From Plumapathes pennacea (taxonomy: Eukaryota; Cnidaria; Anthozoa; Antipatharia; Myriopathidae): 64,000 nucleotides of DNA. Shown piece by piece: positions 46,201 through 57,000 of this stretch (the first letter of the stretch is position 1; every line of letters starts with the position of its first letter). The DNA lies in the NCBI GenBank assembly GCA_964036295.1, contig OZ038465.1:15755667-15819666 (forward strand), in the 5' to 3' direction. The position numbers were made by a program, and so were the translations under genes. The notes under the pieces were generated by a model. It did not search any database. It had not been told where the DNA came from and saw nothing but the letters and a program-made list of their open reading frames with translations.

Positions 46201-49200
46201 ATATCAACATTTACTACAATGTTATTTTGGCCTGGTCATTGTACTACCTATTCGCCTCGTTCACGTCAGTCCTGCCGTGGTCCAACTGCAACAATGCGTG
46301 GAACACAGATCAGTGTATCGACTTTAACGGAAACGGCCGCCTGCCAACTGGAAACTCAACCAACGTAACGACCGCACTGAACCTGAGCAGAGTCTCATCC
46401 AGCCAGGAATTCTGGGAGTAAGCATGTCTAGCGTAGTATTATTTTGTTGTTGCTGTTCGAAGGTGTTGCTCGAAGGCTGTTGTTGGTTGTGAAGTTGCTT
46501 AAAACTTCACGGCAGATTCGTATGCTGAAGTCTAAAGGCCGATTTTCACTAGTGAAGTAAGCGGAGAAGGAGACGGGGACGTAAGACACTTGCGCGTGTG
46601 AAAATTAGCGAACGGAGATGAACGTAACCGAAGTAAGCGGAGACGGAGACGCAAGAAAAAGAAAACCTTCCGTTCTGCTTCCTTCACCGCTTCCTTCTCC
46701 GCTTCCTTCTCCGCTTCCGTCTCCGTTCGCTAATTTTCACACGCGCGCAAGTGTCTTACGTCTCCGTCTCCGCTTACTTCACTAGTGAAAATCGGCCTTA
46801 AACTATCACAGTTTTCCCAGGACGCGCAGGCTGAAAATGTTTACAATGCAAATATAGTGAGGTTCCAAAGACTGTATGGGGCGAAGAGCCAACTGCATCC
46901 AATCAATCGAACCTTTTTTCTTCTTTCCCCTTTTCAGTCGGAAAGTACTTCAGTTATCGTCAGGAGTGGATGAACCAGGCACTCTAAACTGGGATCTGAC
47001 GTTGTGTCTGTTACTGGCCTGGATCATTGTCTACCTTTGTGTATGCAAGGGCGTCAAATCCTCAGGAAAGGTGCGTTTAATTTTGGGAGCACGTGGTAGT
47101 CTCTCGTTCTAACAGAAATCACGTGGGAAATAAAGAATGAAAATAGCCTGCGTAGCGGCTCTCCCGTGGTAGGGGAGGGGAGGGGAGGGGGTCCGGTCCG
47201 AGTGCGAACGGAAGAGAGGGAATGGGAATCCCAAACCCTCCTCGCGTCCTCGTTCGTGCTCGGACCGGACCGGACCCCCTCCCTCCCCTCCCCTTCCCTT
47301 CCCTTCCTCGGGAGAGCCACTACGCAGGCTAAGCGAAAACGGTCTCGCTGAAACCAAGGAAAAAAGAAAATTGCCACATGGTTGTGGTCGCTATTTGGCT
47401 TGGTTTACAGTCGCCCGCTTTACGAAATTCTTGCCTGTTTTTCTTTTCTTCTTTTTAATTTACGTTTTGTGACATTTTCTATTGTAGGTGGTGTATTTTA
47501 CAGCAACATTCCCGTATGTTCTGTTGATAATCCTGTTCTTTCGCGCTGTGACACTTCCCGGCGCCAAGCAAGGAGTAACGTTCTACCTCGAACCTAATTG
47601 GTCAAGACTGGCTGATGGACAGGTGCAAAGTCTCTCTGACAGTTTTGTAAACATCACAAAAGATTGTTAATCGACTCAACTTTTGTCTGGAGCTCTGACG
47701 AAGGGCTAACGCTCGAAACGTCAGCTATTGTCACTCTTACGGCGTTTCAGTACCTCGATCAACTTTCAGTTGATACACCAGCGTTTTTATCACCACGCCT
47801 ACGCAGTTAATCTAGTTCTCTTAAGAGCTGGTATCACACTGTTTTGTCTGGAGTATCTGCTTCAGATTCTCCTCACTTTCACGTTGGTAGAAACGTTGCT
47901 TTGGTCACTTTGTTCGTGTATTTCTCTCTGGGTCGGCCATTGATGCTCTATATCAATATTTGCATATTTTCTTAACAAGCCCATAACAAACTGATTACAA
48001 TAATCTTATTTAATTTCAATAATTGAATTTTTAATAATTTTTAATTAAATACTTATTAGTTTATATTAGTTTATATAATTATTTTATCAAATACTAATTC
48101 AATATCTTAATTATTTTAAAATATTTTATGAACTGAATCACTAACACGATTTAACGTTTTCTTTCCAGGTTTGGTTGGACGCAGCAACTCAAGTGTTCTT
48201 TTCATATTCACTTGGAATGGGCACGATGATTGCACTGGGAAGTTACAACAAGTACAAGACCAACTGCTACAGGTGCTTGACAGCTCTCGTGATATATTTG
48301 AGGGTCACCCCGGAAATAAAATGTCTGATGCGGAATAGACTGGTGATAACAAAGTTTATTACACGACTTCACATTTTCGACTCGAAAATGTGAAGGCCAA
48401 AACGAGTGCAAATATGGGAGCGTATTACACTCGTCAGAAACCAGATCAACTGGTTTATTAGCTTCGTGATCGTAAGAAAAGTTTACGAACGCGTTATTTT
48501 TGATCCACTTGCGAGAATCGTTTGGCCCTGCTTCTTTTGTCGTATAATAAACAATTACACGAAAAGTCGTGCAATACGGCTGTACTTTTACTCGTCAGTT
48601 TTGTTTTCTCGCCTGAAGCAGGCTCGAAAATATATAACCGACTCGTAAAAATACTTCGCCGTATTGCACTCCTTCCAGTGTAATAACATCTTTGTATTAT
48701 ATTGTTTAAAAGACACTCTCAGAACTCGGGGCCCGGTTTTTCGAAAGCCGATTAAGCTAATCCAAAATTAACGAAATTCTTTCTCTCGACCTCTCTCCCA
48801 GTAAACTGCAGAGTTTTGTTCGAAGATGGATTAGTAAGCTTGTTCCAGCTTAAAACGTTATCAAGAGAGTCGTTGTGGACGAAACGTTCACGTTTTCAGG
48901 CTTATAAATAACAAGAAAGTTTAGACCTAATCCAGGATTAGCCTAATCGTGCTTTGAAAAACTGGGCCCAGAGGTCTACAGTAAACACACTTCTGACTGA
49001 ACACCTATATTGTCTATTTTACTATGAAATGGTCGCTTCATCTACAGGGACTGCATTACCTTCTCCCTCGTGAACAGTGGAACGAGTTTCTTTGGCGGTT
49101 TCGTCATCTTCTCCATCTTGGGCTTCATGGCTGAGAAACAAGGAGTTCCTGTTGAACACGTTGCTGAGTCAGGTAAATAAACAAGGCTGCACCAAGCTAG

Positions 49201-52200
49201 CTAAGGCCCTGTTTATATGAGAAAAGTTGGCCCGGGGACCCGAGTCACTCTCCTCCCTGACTCACCCTGGGCGCGCCAACTATTCATACATTTCTTTATA
49301 AATCTTACATACAGTTATTTGCCATGTAAACGCTCGATATGAAATGTATGGAAAGTTAGCGCGCCCAGGGTGACTCGAGTCCCCGGGCCAACTATTTTTC
49401 ATATATACAGGGCCTAAGAGGGATCGAAGAGGTGTCAACCGTATTAAAACTACCGGACTTACTGTTGGCCTGGTCAGCGGATCTTCGCAGACATGTAAAC
49501 ACCGCGCGCTATAAAATGGCGGGAAAGCGTTGGCTGATGTAAATAAAGCTTAAATACACTCACGTTTTTAAATAATTTGAAACCTCAGTGTTATTACCAT
49601 ATTTAAGCATGTAGTTCAATGCCAAGGCGAAATAAAGCGAGAAAATGGCTGAAAACGGCGAAGAAGAAAGTTCAAGCACAGTGCGCCACGGAGCTCTCTT
49701 TGACCTTACTATCGGGCCGGCGCCAAGGCTGGTGCGATGCGTTTATTTGATTCTGTATCCTTGACTGTCTAGGACCTGGTCTGGCGTTCATCGCTTATCC
49801 TGCTGCCGTCACTCAATTGCCCGTTGCACCGCTGTGGGCAGTTCTCTTTTTCTTCATGTTGCTCCTCTTGGGGCTTGACAGCGAGGTATTTATGTTAGAA
49901 AAAAAGTGTCCTCATATTTATGATCCATGATCCCAACAAATGAACAAATGCTATTGGTAAGATAATGCAATCATGTAGAGCTGTTTTCGGGTGACTTTCG
50001 TAAACTCAAAACCAAAGTAAGTACATCGCCAATCACAGAGACCGCAAGAAACACTTTCAAGCGATTAAAAGACAAATTATTTGCGTTTGGATCTACTGTA
50101 AAGAAGAAACTGATCAGTTGTGCGAGGAAAAGCTCACGTCACTTGATTGCTTGCGTGAGAAGATTGCAATCAGGTTTTGTTTTTGTTCCTGATTGGCCAG
50201 GAATGTTGCCAAACCTGTTTTGACAAATCCCAAAGCGTAGCAATCGCAAAACCATAGCAATCACGAGATTACTTTCGACAGTCATATCGAAACCCGCTCT
50301 AAATGAAACCAATATATTCCCAAGTATACCGTTTCTCCATCTAAATGATTTTCTGTGAAACGACTTCTTTCTTTGTTCATAGTTTGTCGGTGTGGAAGGA
50401 TTCATCACTGCTATAGCTGACCTGTACCCGAAACAGATCCGAGTTGGATACCGCAAGGAGATTTTCATTGCTGTGATGTCGATAGTCTGGTTCCTCTTCG
50501 GTCTGTGTATGGTATCCAAGGTACAGTAAACAAACACACCTATCAGTTCTCATAATTCTTGGAAATTTGTTTGGATTTGGACCAATATAAGAATCAGAAT
50601 TAAAAAGGTTTAGCCCAAAAACTGACGAGAAACATTTGACAGATCATGTCGTACTACTGCAATTATATTTCACAATAATTTGATAAAGAAGCTCGTAAAA
50701 TTCAAAGTTGCAAGGAGGAATTTAGAACGGGAGCTTTACAAAGAAGGTCGGACGCAGAAGAGGTTGCATTATTCTAATAACTGGTCGTGCTTTTAATTTT
50801 AGGGTGGAATGTACGTATTCCAAATTTTCGACTATTATTCAGCTGCAAGCTTCTCCATGCTGTGGGCCGCATTTTTTGAGAGCGTCGTCATTGGCTGGAT
50901 TTACGGTACGGCAATCTGTCTAGTTATGTTGCTTGCAAAAATTATTTATGCAGAGTAGTCTGTGTTAACCCTTTCACTCCTGAGCTCAAAACACAAATTC
51001 TCCCAACCATTCAAGAAAAAAATGTATGAGTGATGTAGTGAGAATTGAGAGGCCAATCAGCTTTCATCTGAACAAACTATCAAGTAGCAAATTCTCCATA
51101 TGATACATCTCCTGAAAAACTAAAGGAGAAATTGAAGTTGATCACTCTCAGGAGTGAAAGGGTTAATGTGAGTCATTCTGGTTGAAGTTGCAGTAACCTG
51201 TAAAGTTTGAGGAATTTAAACTTTTTTTGACAGGTGGGGAGCGTTTCTATGACAACCTTGAGAGCATGATCGGCTTCCACATTAATCCCTGGCTAAGACT
51301 TTGTTGGAAATACATCACTCCGCTCTTTTGTCTGGTATGAAAATCTAAAGGCAACCTTTGCTGGAAAACAACACTGAGCTCATTTAGTTCTTTGTAGATA
51401 CCCAAATCGAGTTCGCAGGTCATAACTCTTGAACCGGTTCTCTAGTTATTGAAAATTCCAGTTGTAGTGACCTTCATTTACAATTAGTTGTTCTCCTTTG
51501 ATGTTTTCCATTGCTTGGGGGTTTTGTTTACTCACACACAGATTACACAAACACTTTGAGTCCCCCATCCCCTTATCAGTGTCGTAGCTTGAGTTTGAAA
51601 GAGTTCCAGTAAGATTTTGATGGCAAATCGTGGCTAAACAATGAATGGACCCCTTCATGAATTTCGATGCATGATGGGTAAACAGGGCAAGAACAAATAA
51701 ACATGGCGGCGATGCGTGGGAGAAGTCTTGGTCTAATAGTGAAATCACTCACATCTAGAACCACTGAAAGCTTGCAAATGGAAATTTTGAGTGCTCCAAA
51801 GTTCCACCAATCAGAAAAGCGAATGTATATGCAGTTTATTTGCCCTGATTGCCCATCATGCATCACGTGAAGGGGTCTAATTATCAACATGGAATGGGCG
51901 GAGGGGGAAATGTGTCAACAGTTTTGTCCGCTGTTGCAGCTTCAACAACCTGTATTCCGGATTGAAGCTATAGCAGAGTCAGAATATACTTGTGTAAACA
52001 AGTTAATGAGCTGTTAACGACTTTCTCTTTCGTGTGCAGGGCACATTCTCGTTTAGCGTGGGTACATATCAACCTCTGACGTACAACAATACTTACCAAT
52101 ATCCAATTTGGGCTCATGTGATCGGCTGGCTCATGGCATTCTCCTCTATCATCTGTATTCCTGTCGTCGCCTGTGTGCAGTGGATGAAGACCGAGGGAAC

Positions 52201-52711
52201 ATTCCGCGAAGTGAGTATACTTCTGGGAAACAGTACTAACATCAGCACCACCCACGTGATCGGCAATATTCGGATTCAGCCGACTTGTGGGCCGGTTGAG
52301 GCCATTTCTTGAAGTTCTTTTCGCATTATACTTGGTTTGACGATGAAAACAACCAAACAGTCTGTTCTAATCCAATATGGCCGACACATTGTTCGAGGCA
52401 CGCAAAGAATTATGGGCTTGACTGTACTTTTGGGCGTTGATTGGCTGAGAAAACATTATCGGCATCATCTATGTTTCTAAGCAAGGCCTAGTGCAAAATC
52501 TTTCGCACTGGGCCTCGTTTTGAAGCAGAGATAAAAGCATTTACGGTAGTCTTATTTCCGGTTGTATTATTTTGCCGAGATTGTTGTCGTCCTCCCTGTG
52601 TATTCTTACCATTTTTCCTGTGATCGTTCACTCAAATTGGTGGTTCTGAGTAAAACAGTCTTAATTTGTCATAATCCGAGCAAAAAAAAAATAATAATAA
52701 TAATAATAATA

Positions 52712-52743
<32 letters not shown>

Positions 52744-53132
52744 AGGTCTGTGTTCCGATTTTCCCGTGGTATAGTGCTCGATACATAAAAGTAGATCTTT
52801 GTATATAAGGAAAAAAACCAAAGAGACTACGCTTTCATCCCTACAAGCCTGTTTCGTGATGAACTCACTCTTCAGGGGATTTCTTTCTATTAAATCCCCT
52901 GAAGAGTGAGTTCATCACGAAACAGGCTTGTAGGGATGAAAGCGTAGTCTCTTTGGTTTTTTCCCTTATATATATGTATGTATGTATATATCAGTACGCT
53001 AACTGTTTTTTTGACATTTCACAGCGCTGGGACAAGCTCACAACGCCAATTCTGCCTGACAGAAACGAGGAACTCAAGGAAGAAGAAGTTCTTGAAAGTG
53101 ATAAGGAGCAAATTTTTCTGTCCCGTTTATAA
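43224..53132 (+). CDS. SLC6 Na+/Cl- dependent neurotransmitter transporter, copy A
   Basis: Twelve-helix symporter of the SLC6 family. Exons: 43224-43353, 45436-45567, 46168-46417, 46938-47070, 47488-47622, 48169-48272, 49048-49172, 49773-49885, 50383-50520, 50803-50905, 51234-51334, 52040-52210, 53025-53132; 580 residues, all phases correct. The TM1 signature [18 protein letters not shown] starts at residue 27. EL2 has C128/C137 and three N-glycosylation sites (150, 153, 159). The TM6 unwound region reads [18 protein letters not shown] (Met277). TM7 [10 protein letters not shown], then [34 protein letters not shown] and [13 protein letters not shown] follow. These place it with GABA, taurine, betaine and creatine transporters rather than glycine or monoamine ones; the substrate cannot be read. 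The C-terminus ends SRL, a possible class I PDZ ligand. Overlapping AATAAA signals lie at 53189-53199. Paired tail to tail with copy B. Confidence 0.95.
43980..44236. mobile_element. Inverted-repeat element, TIR ACACTGGAAAATTCTACC
   Basis: About 257 bp with ends ACACTGGAAAATTCTACCGT and GGGTAGAATTTTCCAGTGT. The interior is rich in GTGTAAA/TTTACAC repeats. In intron 1 of SLC6 copy A. Confidence 0.85.
44346..44509. mobile_element. Family-4 MITE (AGTGCTCGACATTAA ends), copy 2
   Basis: Begins AGTGCTCGACATTAAGG and ends TTAATGTCGAGCGCT. Nearly identical, in the opposite orientation, to the copy at 13739-13908. Confidence 0.85.
44880..45047. mobile_element. Imperfect inverted-repeat element
   Basis: Arms GCAAGCATTTCCGCAGGTTT / AAACCTACGGAAACGCTTGC flank a GA-rich and CT-rich centre. 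SLC6 copy A intron 1. Confidence 0.65.
45590..45778. mobile_element. Family-1 MITE
   Basis: Begins TATAACCATGAGCTTCAAT and ends GAGAGTGAAATGGTTAAAA, about 23 bp after exon 2 of SLC6 copy A. Confidence 0.7.
46076..46133. repeat. (GTT)n microsatellite
   Basis: About 19 GTT-type units with two GCT interruptions, just upstream of exon 3 of SLC6 copy A. Confidence 0.9.
46535..46801. mobile_element. Hairpin element, ends AAGGCCGATTTTCACTAG
   Basis: About 265 bp with arms AAGGCCGATTTTCACTAGTG / CACTAGTGAAAATCGGCCTT. The inner parts hold GGAGACGGAGACG repeats and their complement, so most of the element can fold on itself. Confidence 0.85.
47144..47332. mobile_element. Inverted-repeat element, TIR TAGCCTGCGTAGCGGCTCTC
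   Basis: About 189 bp. TAGCCTGCGTAGCGGCTCTC on the left faces GAGAGCCACTACGCAGGCTA on the right. GGTCCGGTCCGAG and its complement lie inside, with purine-rich and pyrimidine-rich runs facing each other. Confidence 0.8.
48350..48690. mobile_element. Dispersed element, second copy (see 42590-42930)
   Basis: Same blocks in the same order as 42590-42930. It carries an extra short hairpin CACATTTTCGACTCGAAAATGTG at its left end. In intron 6 of SLC6 copy A. Confidence 0.75.
48729..48969. mobile_element. Family-2 MITE, copy 3
   Basis: Begins GGGCCCGGTTTTTCGAAAG and ends CTTTGAAAAACTGGGCCC. In intron 6 of SLC6 copy A, nearly identical to the two LUC7L intron copies. Confidence 0.85.
49202..49416. 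mobile_element. Inverted-repeat element, ends AAGGCCCTGTTTATATG
   Basis: TAAGGCCCTGTTTATATGAG faces ATATATACAGGGCCTAAG. The inner arms carry GTTGGCCCGGGGACCCGAGT and its near-complement. Confidence 0.8.
49976..50301. mobile_element. Family-3 MITE
   Basis: Begins TAGAGCTGTTTTCGGGTGAC and ends ATCGAAACCCGCTCTA. In intron 8 of SLC6 copy A. Confidence 0.8.
50965..51166. mobile_element. Family-1 MITE, best-preserved copy
   Basis: TTAACCCTTTCACTCCTGAG on the left matches CTCAGGAGTGAAAGGGTTAA on the right with near-perfect complementarity over about 20 bp. It can serve as the family reference. Confidence 0.9.
51647..51879. mobile_element. Inverted-repeat element, ends GACCCCTTCATGA
   Basis: GGACCCCTTCATGA with CGATGCATGATGGG on the left faces CCCATCATGCATCACG with TGAAGGGGTC on the right. 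In an intron of SLC6 copy A. Confidence 0.8.
52684..52737. repeat. (AAT)n/(AT)n microsatellite
   Basis: Run of ATA and AT units upstream of the hairpin at 52803-52972. Confidence 0.9.
52803..52972. mobile_element. Near-perfect hairpin, arms about 75 bp
   Basis: AGAGACTACGCTTTCATCCC...TCTTCAGGGGATTT and its complement are separated by only a few bases (CTTTCTATT), so the single strand would fold into one long stem. It lies 50 bp before the last coding exon of SLC6 copy A. Confidence 0.9.
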
Positions 53133-54020
53133 GACTTCAAATTCTAAATATTCCCATCCGTTGTTGCATTAGCTAATTTATGATTAATAATAAAATAAAC
53201 GACGACCAGATTAGAGAGAAATAAAGATGCTGCAGATTACGTTGCAAGCGTTCCCTTGTCACGTGTTCTACCAACCAACCAATCATAACTCAGTACGATA
53301 AGTAAATGATATATTTTATGTACTGCTTACTCCTTGACAGTTTTTAAATGTTAAATTTGAAGAAAAATTTTTTTAGGTGTCCCTTACAAGCCACCGTAGT
53401 ATATAGATGATAATAGTAATAATAATGGATGGTACGGTTGACGTGAATATGCAAAACATCGTCCCTTTACCTTTCTTGATTCCCTGCTGCTGCTGCTGCT
53501 GCTGCTGCTGTTGTTGTTGTCGACGCTCCGATTGGCACAAATCTACAAACTTGATTGTCCTGTTTGCTTTCCTTGGTTCTTTCGTGTGAATTTTTAGGTG
53601 GGAAGACCCGACGAATTCTTGCAAAACAGAAAACGTTCGCAAAGAGGAACGAGAAAGATCAAGAAGCAGGAATCTTGGACAAGAACAATGCAGCAGCCAA
53701 CAACAACAACAACAACAACAACGACAAACATTCCCTTCTAACACAAACAAACAAATGCTAAGCACAACACGGGTGTACTTAAAAAATGATCAGAGCATGA
53801 TGCTGTTCACAGTTTACAAACGATACAGCAATACGATAAAAACCTCCTAAAAGTCGATTTACACGGTATGACTTTAGCTTGCGACAGCCGCATGCGATAC
53901 AAAAGACTATAATGACTATAATGTGACTATAATGGTACCGCGTAAATGGAAAAAAAATAAAGGCTCCCTTCTACAAAGTTGTTTCAAGAACAATGTTTGA
54001 AGACATTCTAATTGAGAGTC
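53133..54020. other. 3' interval between the two SLC6 stop codons
   Basis: 888 bp hold copy A's 3' UTR and poly(A) signals (53189-53199), a CTG/GTT coding-like repeat (53480-53525), and an open segment at 53598-53705 preceded by TTTTTAG. That segment could act as an alternative last exon. No clear AATAAA for copy B was found on the minus strand. Confidence 0.6.
53480..53525. repeat. (CTG)n(TTG)n microsatellite
   Basis: About eight CTG then five TTG-type units in the 3' interval between the SLC6 genes. Confidence 0.9.
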
Positions 54021-57000
54021 TTACAAACTGGACATGAAAATAGGACTTCTGAGGTTTTCTTCTTCCGAGGGTTTCATCTGCATTTCTTCGCCTCTCTTGG
54101 TCAAGATTGGCGTTGTGAGCTTGACCCAGCGCTGTGGAACGTACACATACCTTAGAGTACCCGGAATCAAATGCGTGCATTACTTAGGCCCCGTCCACAC
54201 TAATCCAGATAAATTTGAAAACGGAGGTTTCGTATGAAAATGTATGGAAAGTTTTCCGTCCACATTACCGTTTTCGAATCGTTTTTTGCTGTCCAAACTA
54301 AAACGCGTTTTCGAAAATATCCGTTCTCGGTCACCGACGTCTCAGTGTGGACGGGAGGCCAAAACGGATAAATAAATATCTGTTTTCAAATTTATCCAGA
54401 TTAGTGTGGACGGGGCCTTAGATAGGGTGCGATATCTTTCAGTATCGATATCTCCAAGCCATTGAGCTTGACAAGACAAATTAAACACAAAGGATGCATA
54501 ATAACTCAAGGTGGTGATGACACTGAATTGTTGACGGGGATAATACGGTTTCGGTGTTGATGATGATGATGATGATGATGATATAATTATGATGATGATG
54601 ATGCTGTATTATGGTGGTGATGATGATGATGATGATGATGCTGTATTATGATGATAATGATGATGATAATGATGATGATGATGATGCTGTATTATGGTGA
54701 TGATGATGATGGTGATGATGCTTGATGTTGCTGATAATGATGATGTTGATGGTAATTACTGTAATGGCCACAATGACGATGATAATTATTCTAGTAATAG
54801 CGATATTGATGACAGTGATGCTAATGCAGATGAGGATAATGATAATAATGCCAGAACTATACTCACTTCGCGGAATGTTCCCTCGGTCTTCATCCACTGA
54901 ATACCAGCACCAATAGGAATACAGAGAATGGAGGAGAATGCCATCATCCAGCCAATCACATGAGCCCAAACCGGGTATTCGTAAGTCTTGTTGAACGTCA
55001 GGGGTTTATACGTAACAATACTAAACAAGAATGTGCCCTGCATACAGAGAAGACCTCACTTAAAAAGCTGTTGAATTAACACAAGACTTATGATTATAGA
55101 GCCGTTTTCGGATGACTGTCGAAAGTAATCGTGTGATTGCTTCGGTTTTGCGTTTGCTACGCTTTCCGTTTGGTCCAAACAACTTTAGTAACAACAACTT
55201 GGCCAATCAAGAGCAAAAGCAAAACCTGGTTGCGATATTCTCACGCAAGAAAGTAAGTCGCGATGGCGTGTTCTCGCACTGCTGATTGGTTTGTGAAACT
55301 AATCGCAATTACTTGGTTTTGGTTTCGGTTCTGATTTTACTCGGACTTCTAATTGGTCTGATGTGTTTTTTCTGGCCTCATCGATCGGCTCTGTGATTGC
55401 TTTGGTCTTGGTTTTCGACAGTCATCCGAAAAGCACTCTAACTAAAGCTGACAAAGTTCAGACTACGTACCAGACAAAAGAGTGGAGTGATGTATTTCCA
55501 ACAAATCCGTAACCAGGGATTTATACGGAAGCCGATCATGTCCTCGATGTTGTCATAGAAACGGTCCGCACCTGTCAAAAATTGTAACAAGGACAAAGTT
55601 AAATCCCTGGCCAAACGAAATGCAAGTCGATGCAAGTTCAAACTTGCACTGACTTGTAAAAGGGTAGCCAATCGAGACTCAAGTCGATGCAAGCTCATGC
55701 AAGTTTTGTAAATAGTTTTTCTTTTTTATGGCTCTGAGTTTGAATCCAACTAATATGTCTCGCTTGAGCTGGAGTAGGTTTATATTCTCTATCTTTTTGG
55801 TTTAGACTTGCCTTTGCTAACGCGCTCTTCGCTGTTTTGGGTGAAAAACGTGTGTCAACTTGCATGAAAATTTAAACATGTTAAAATGCGATGAGAGTCA
55901 ATGCGAGTCGATGCAAGTCCGTGCAAGTGGGTGGCCAAACAAAGCTTGCATCGACTTGCGTCGACTTGCATCTCGTTCGGCCAAGGCTTAAGTTTAACTC
56001 AAGAGACACTAGTCGGATTGCGGAAGATAAAAACTTCACAACAGGTTTGGACGTAACATCTGGAAGGACGTATAACTCACCATAAATCCAACCGATAACG
56101 ACGCTTTCAAAGAGGGCAGCCCACAACATAGAGAAGCTCGCTGCCGAATAATAGTCAAACATCTGCAGCACATACATGCCACCCTGAAGTCAAACATTAT
56201 TGAAATACCGTAAGTGTTGTAATAAGCCCCCTCCCTCTACAAGGTCAATATTTGTAATAAGCCCCCCTCCCCCATTTTCGTTCTGTCGACTTTGAGCACC
56301 AAAATTAATAGAGAAATGAGCAAATGACGCGCATTAGATGCTTGATGATATATTTTTGAACTTTACATTGTCCACATCTAACTTCATATGGTATTTTGTT
56401 GATCAAGAATACGTACAGTTCCTCTTGTTGTCATTTCATCTTTTTAAAGAAGACCCCTGTCTAATAGCCCCCGCCCCCCTCTACGAAGTCTCACTAGAGC
56501 ATCTACAGTGGTTAGAAAATGACTTTTTTCGCAGCTTCAACCTCAGACAACCAGTTCAAATGACTGAGTTTATGGTTCATAAATAAATTCACTACATACC
56601 TTTGTTACCATGCAGAGGCCGATGAAAAACCAGACAACACACATGACAGCAATGAAGATTTCTTTACGGTATCCTACTCGGATCTTTTTAGGATAGAGGT
56701 CAGCGATCGCGGTAATGAACCCTTCCACGCCAACAAACTACGAAACAAAAAAGACGATGGCACCAATTATAGAACTAGTGATCTAGTGATAACAATGATG
56801 GTAATGCGCTCTTTGCACGGTGCCGCCATCTTGGATTGAAAGCGAGGCTAACCTGGCACGAAATTCGCCAGACTCGCTCTTATGTTTCATTTGGGAAGTT
56901 GCATTCACTTATTTCTAAGGTAACATTCTCAGTTCTGCCAGGCCAGCCTCGTTTTGAAGCTCGTGCCAGTTCCCGTGCAAAGAGCCCACGGTGATGGTGA

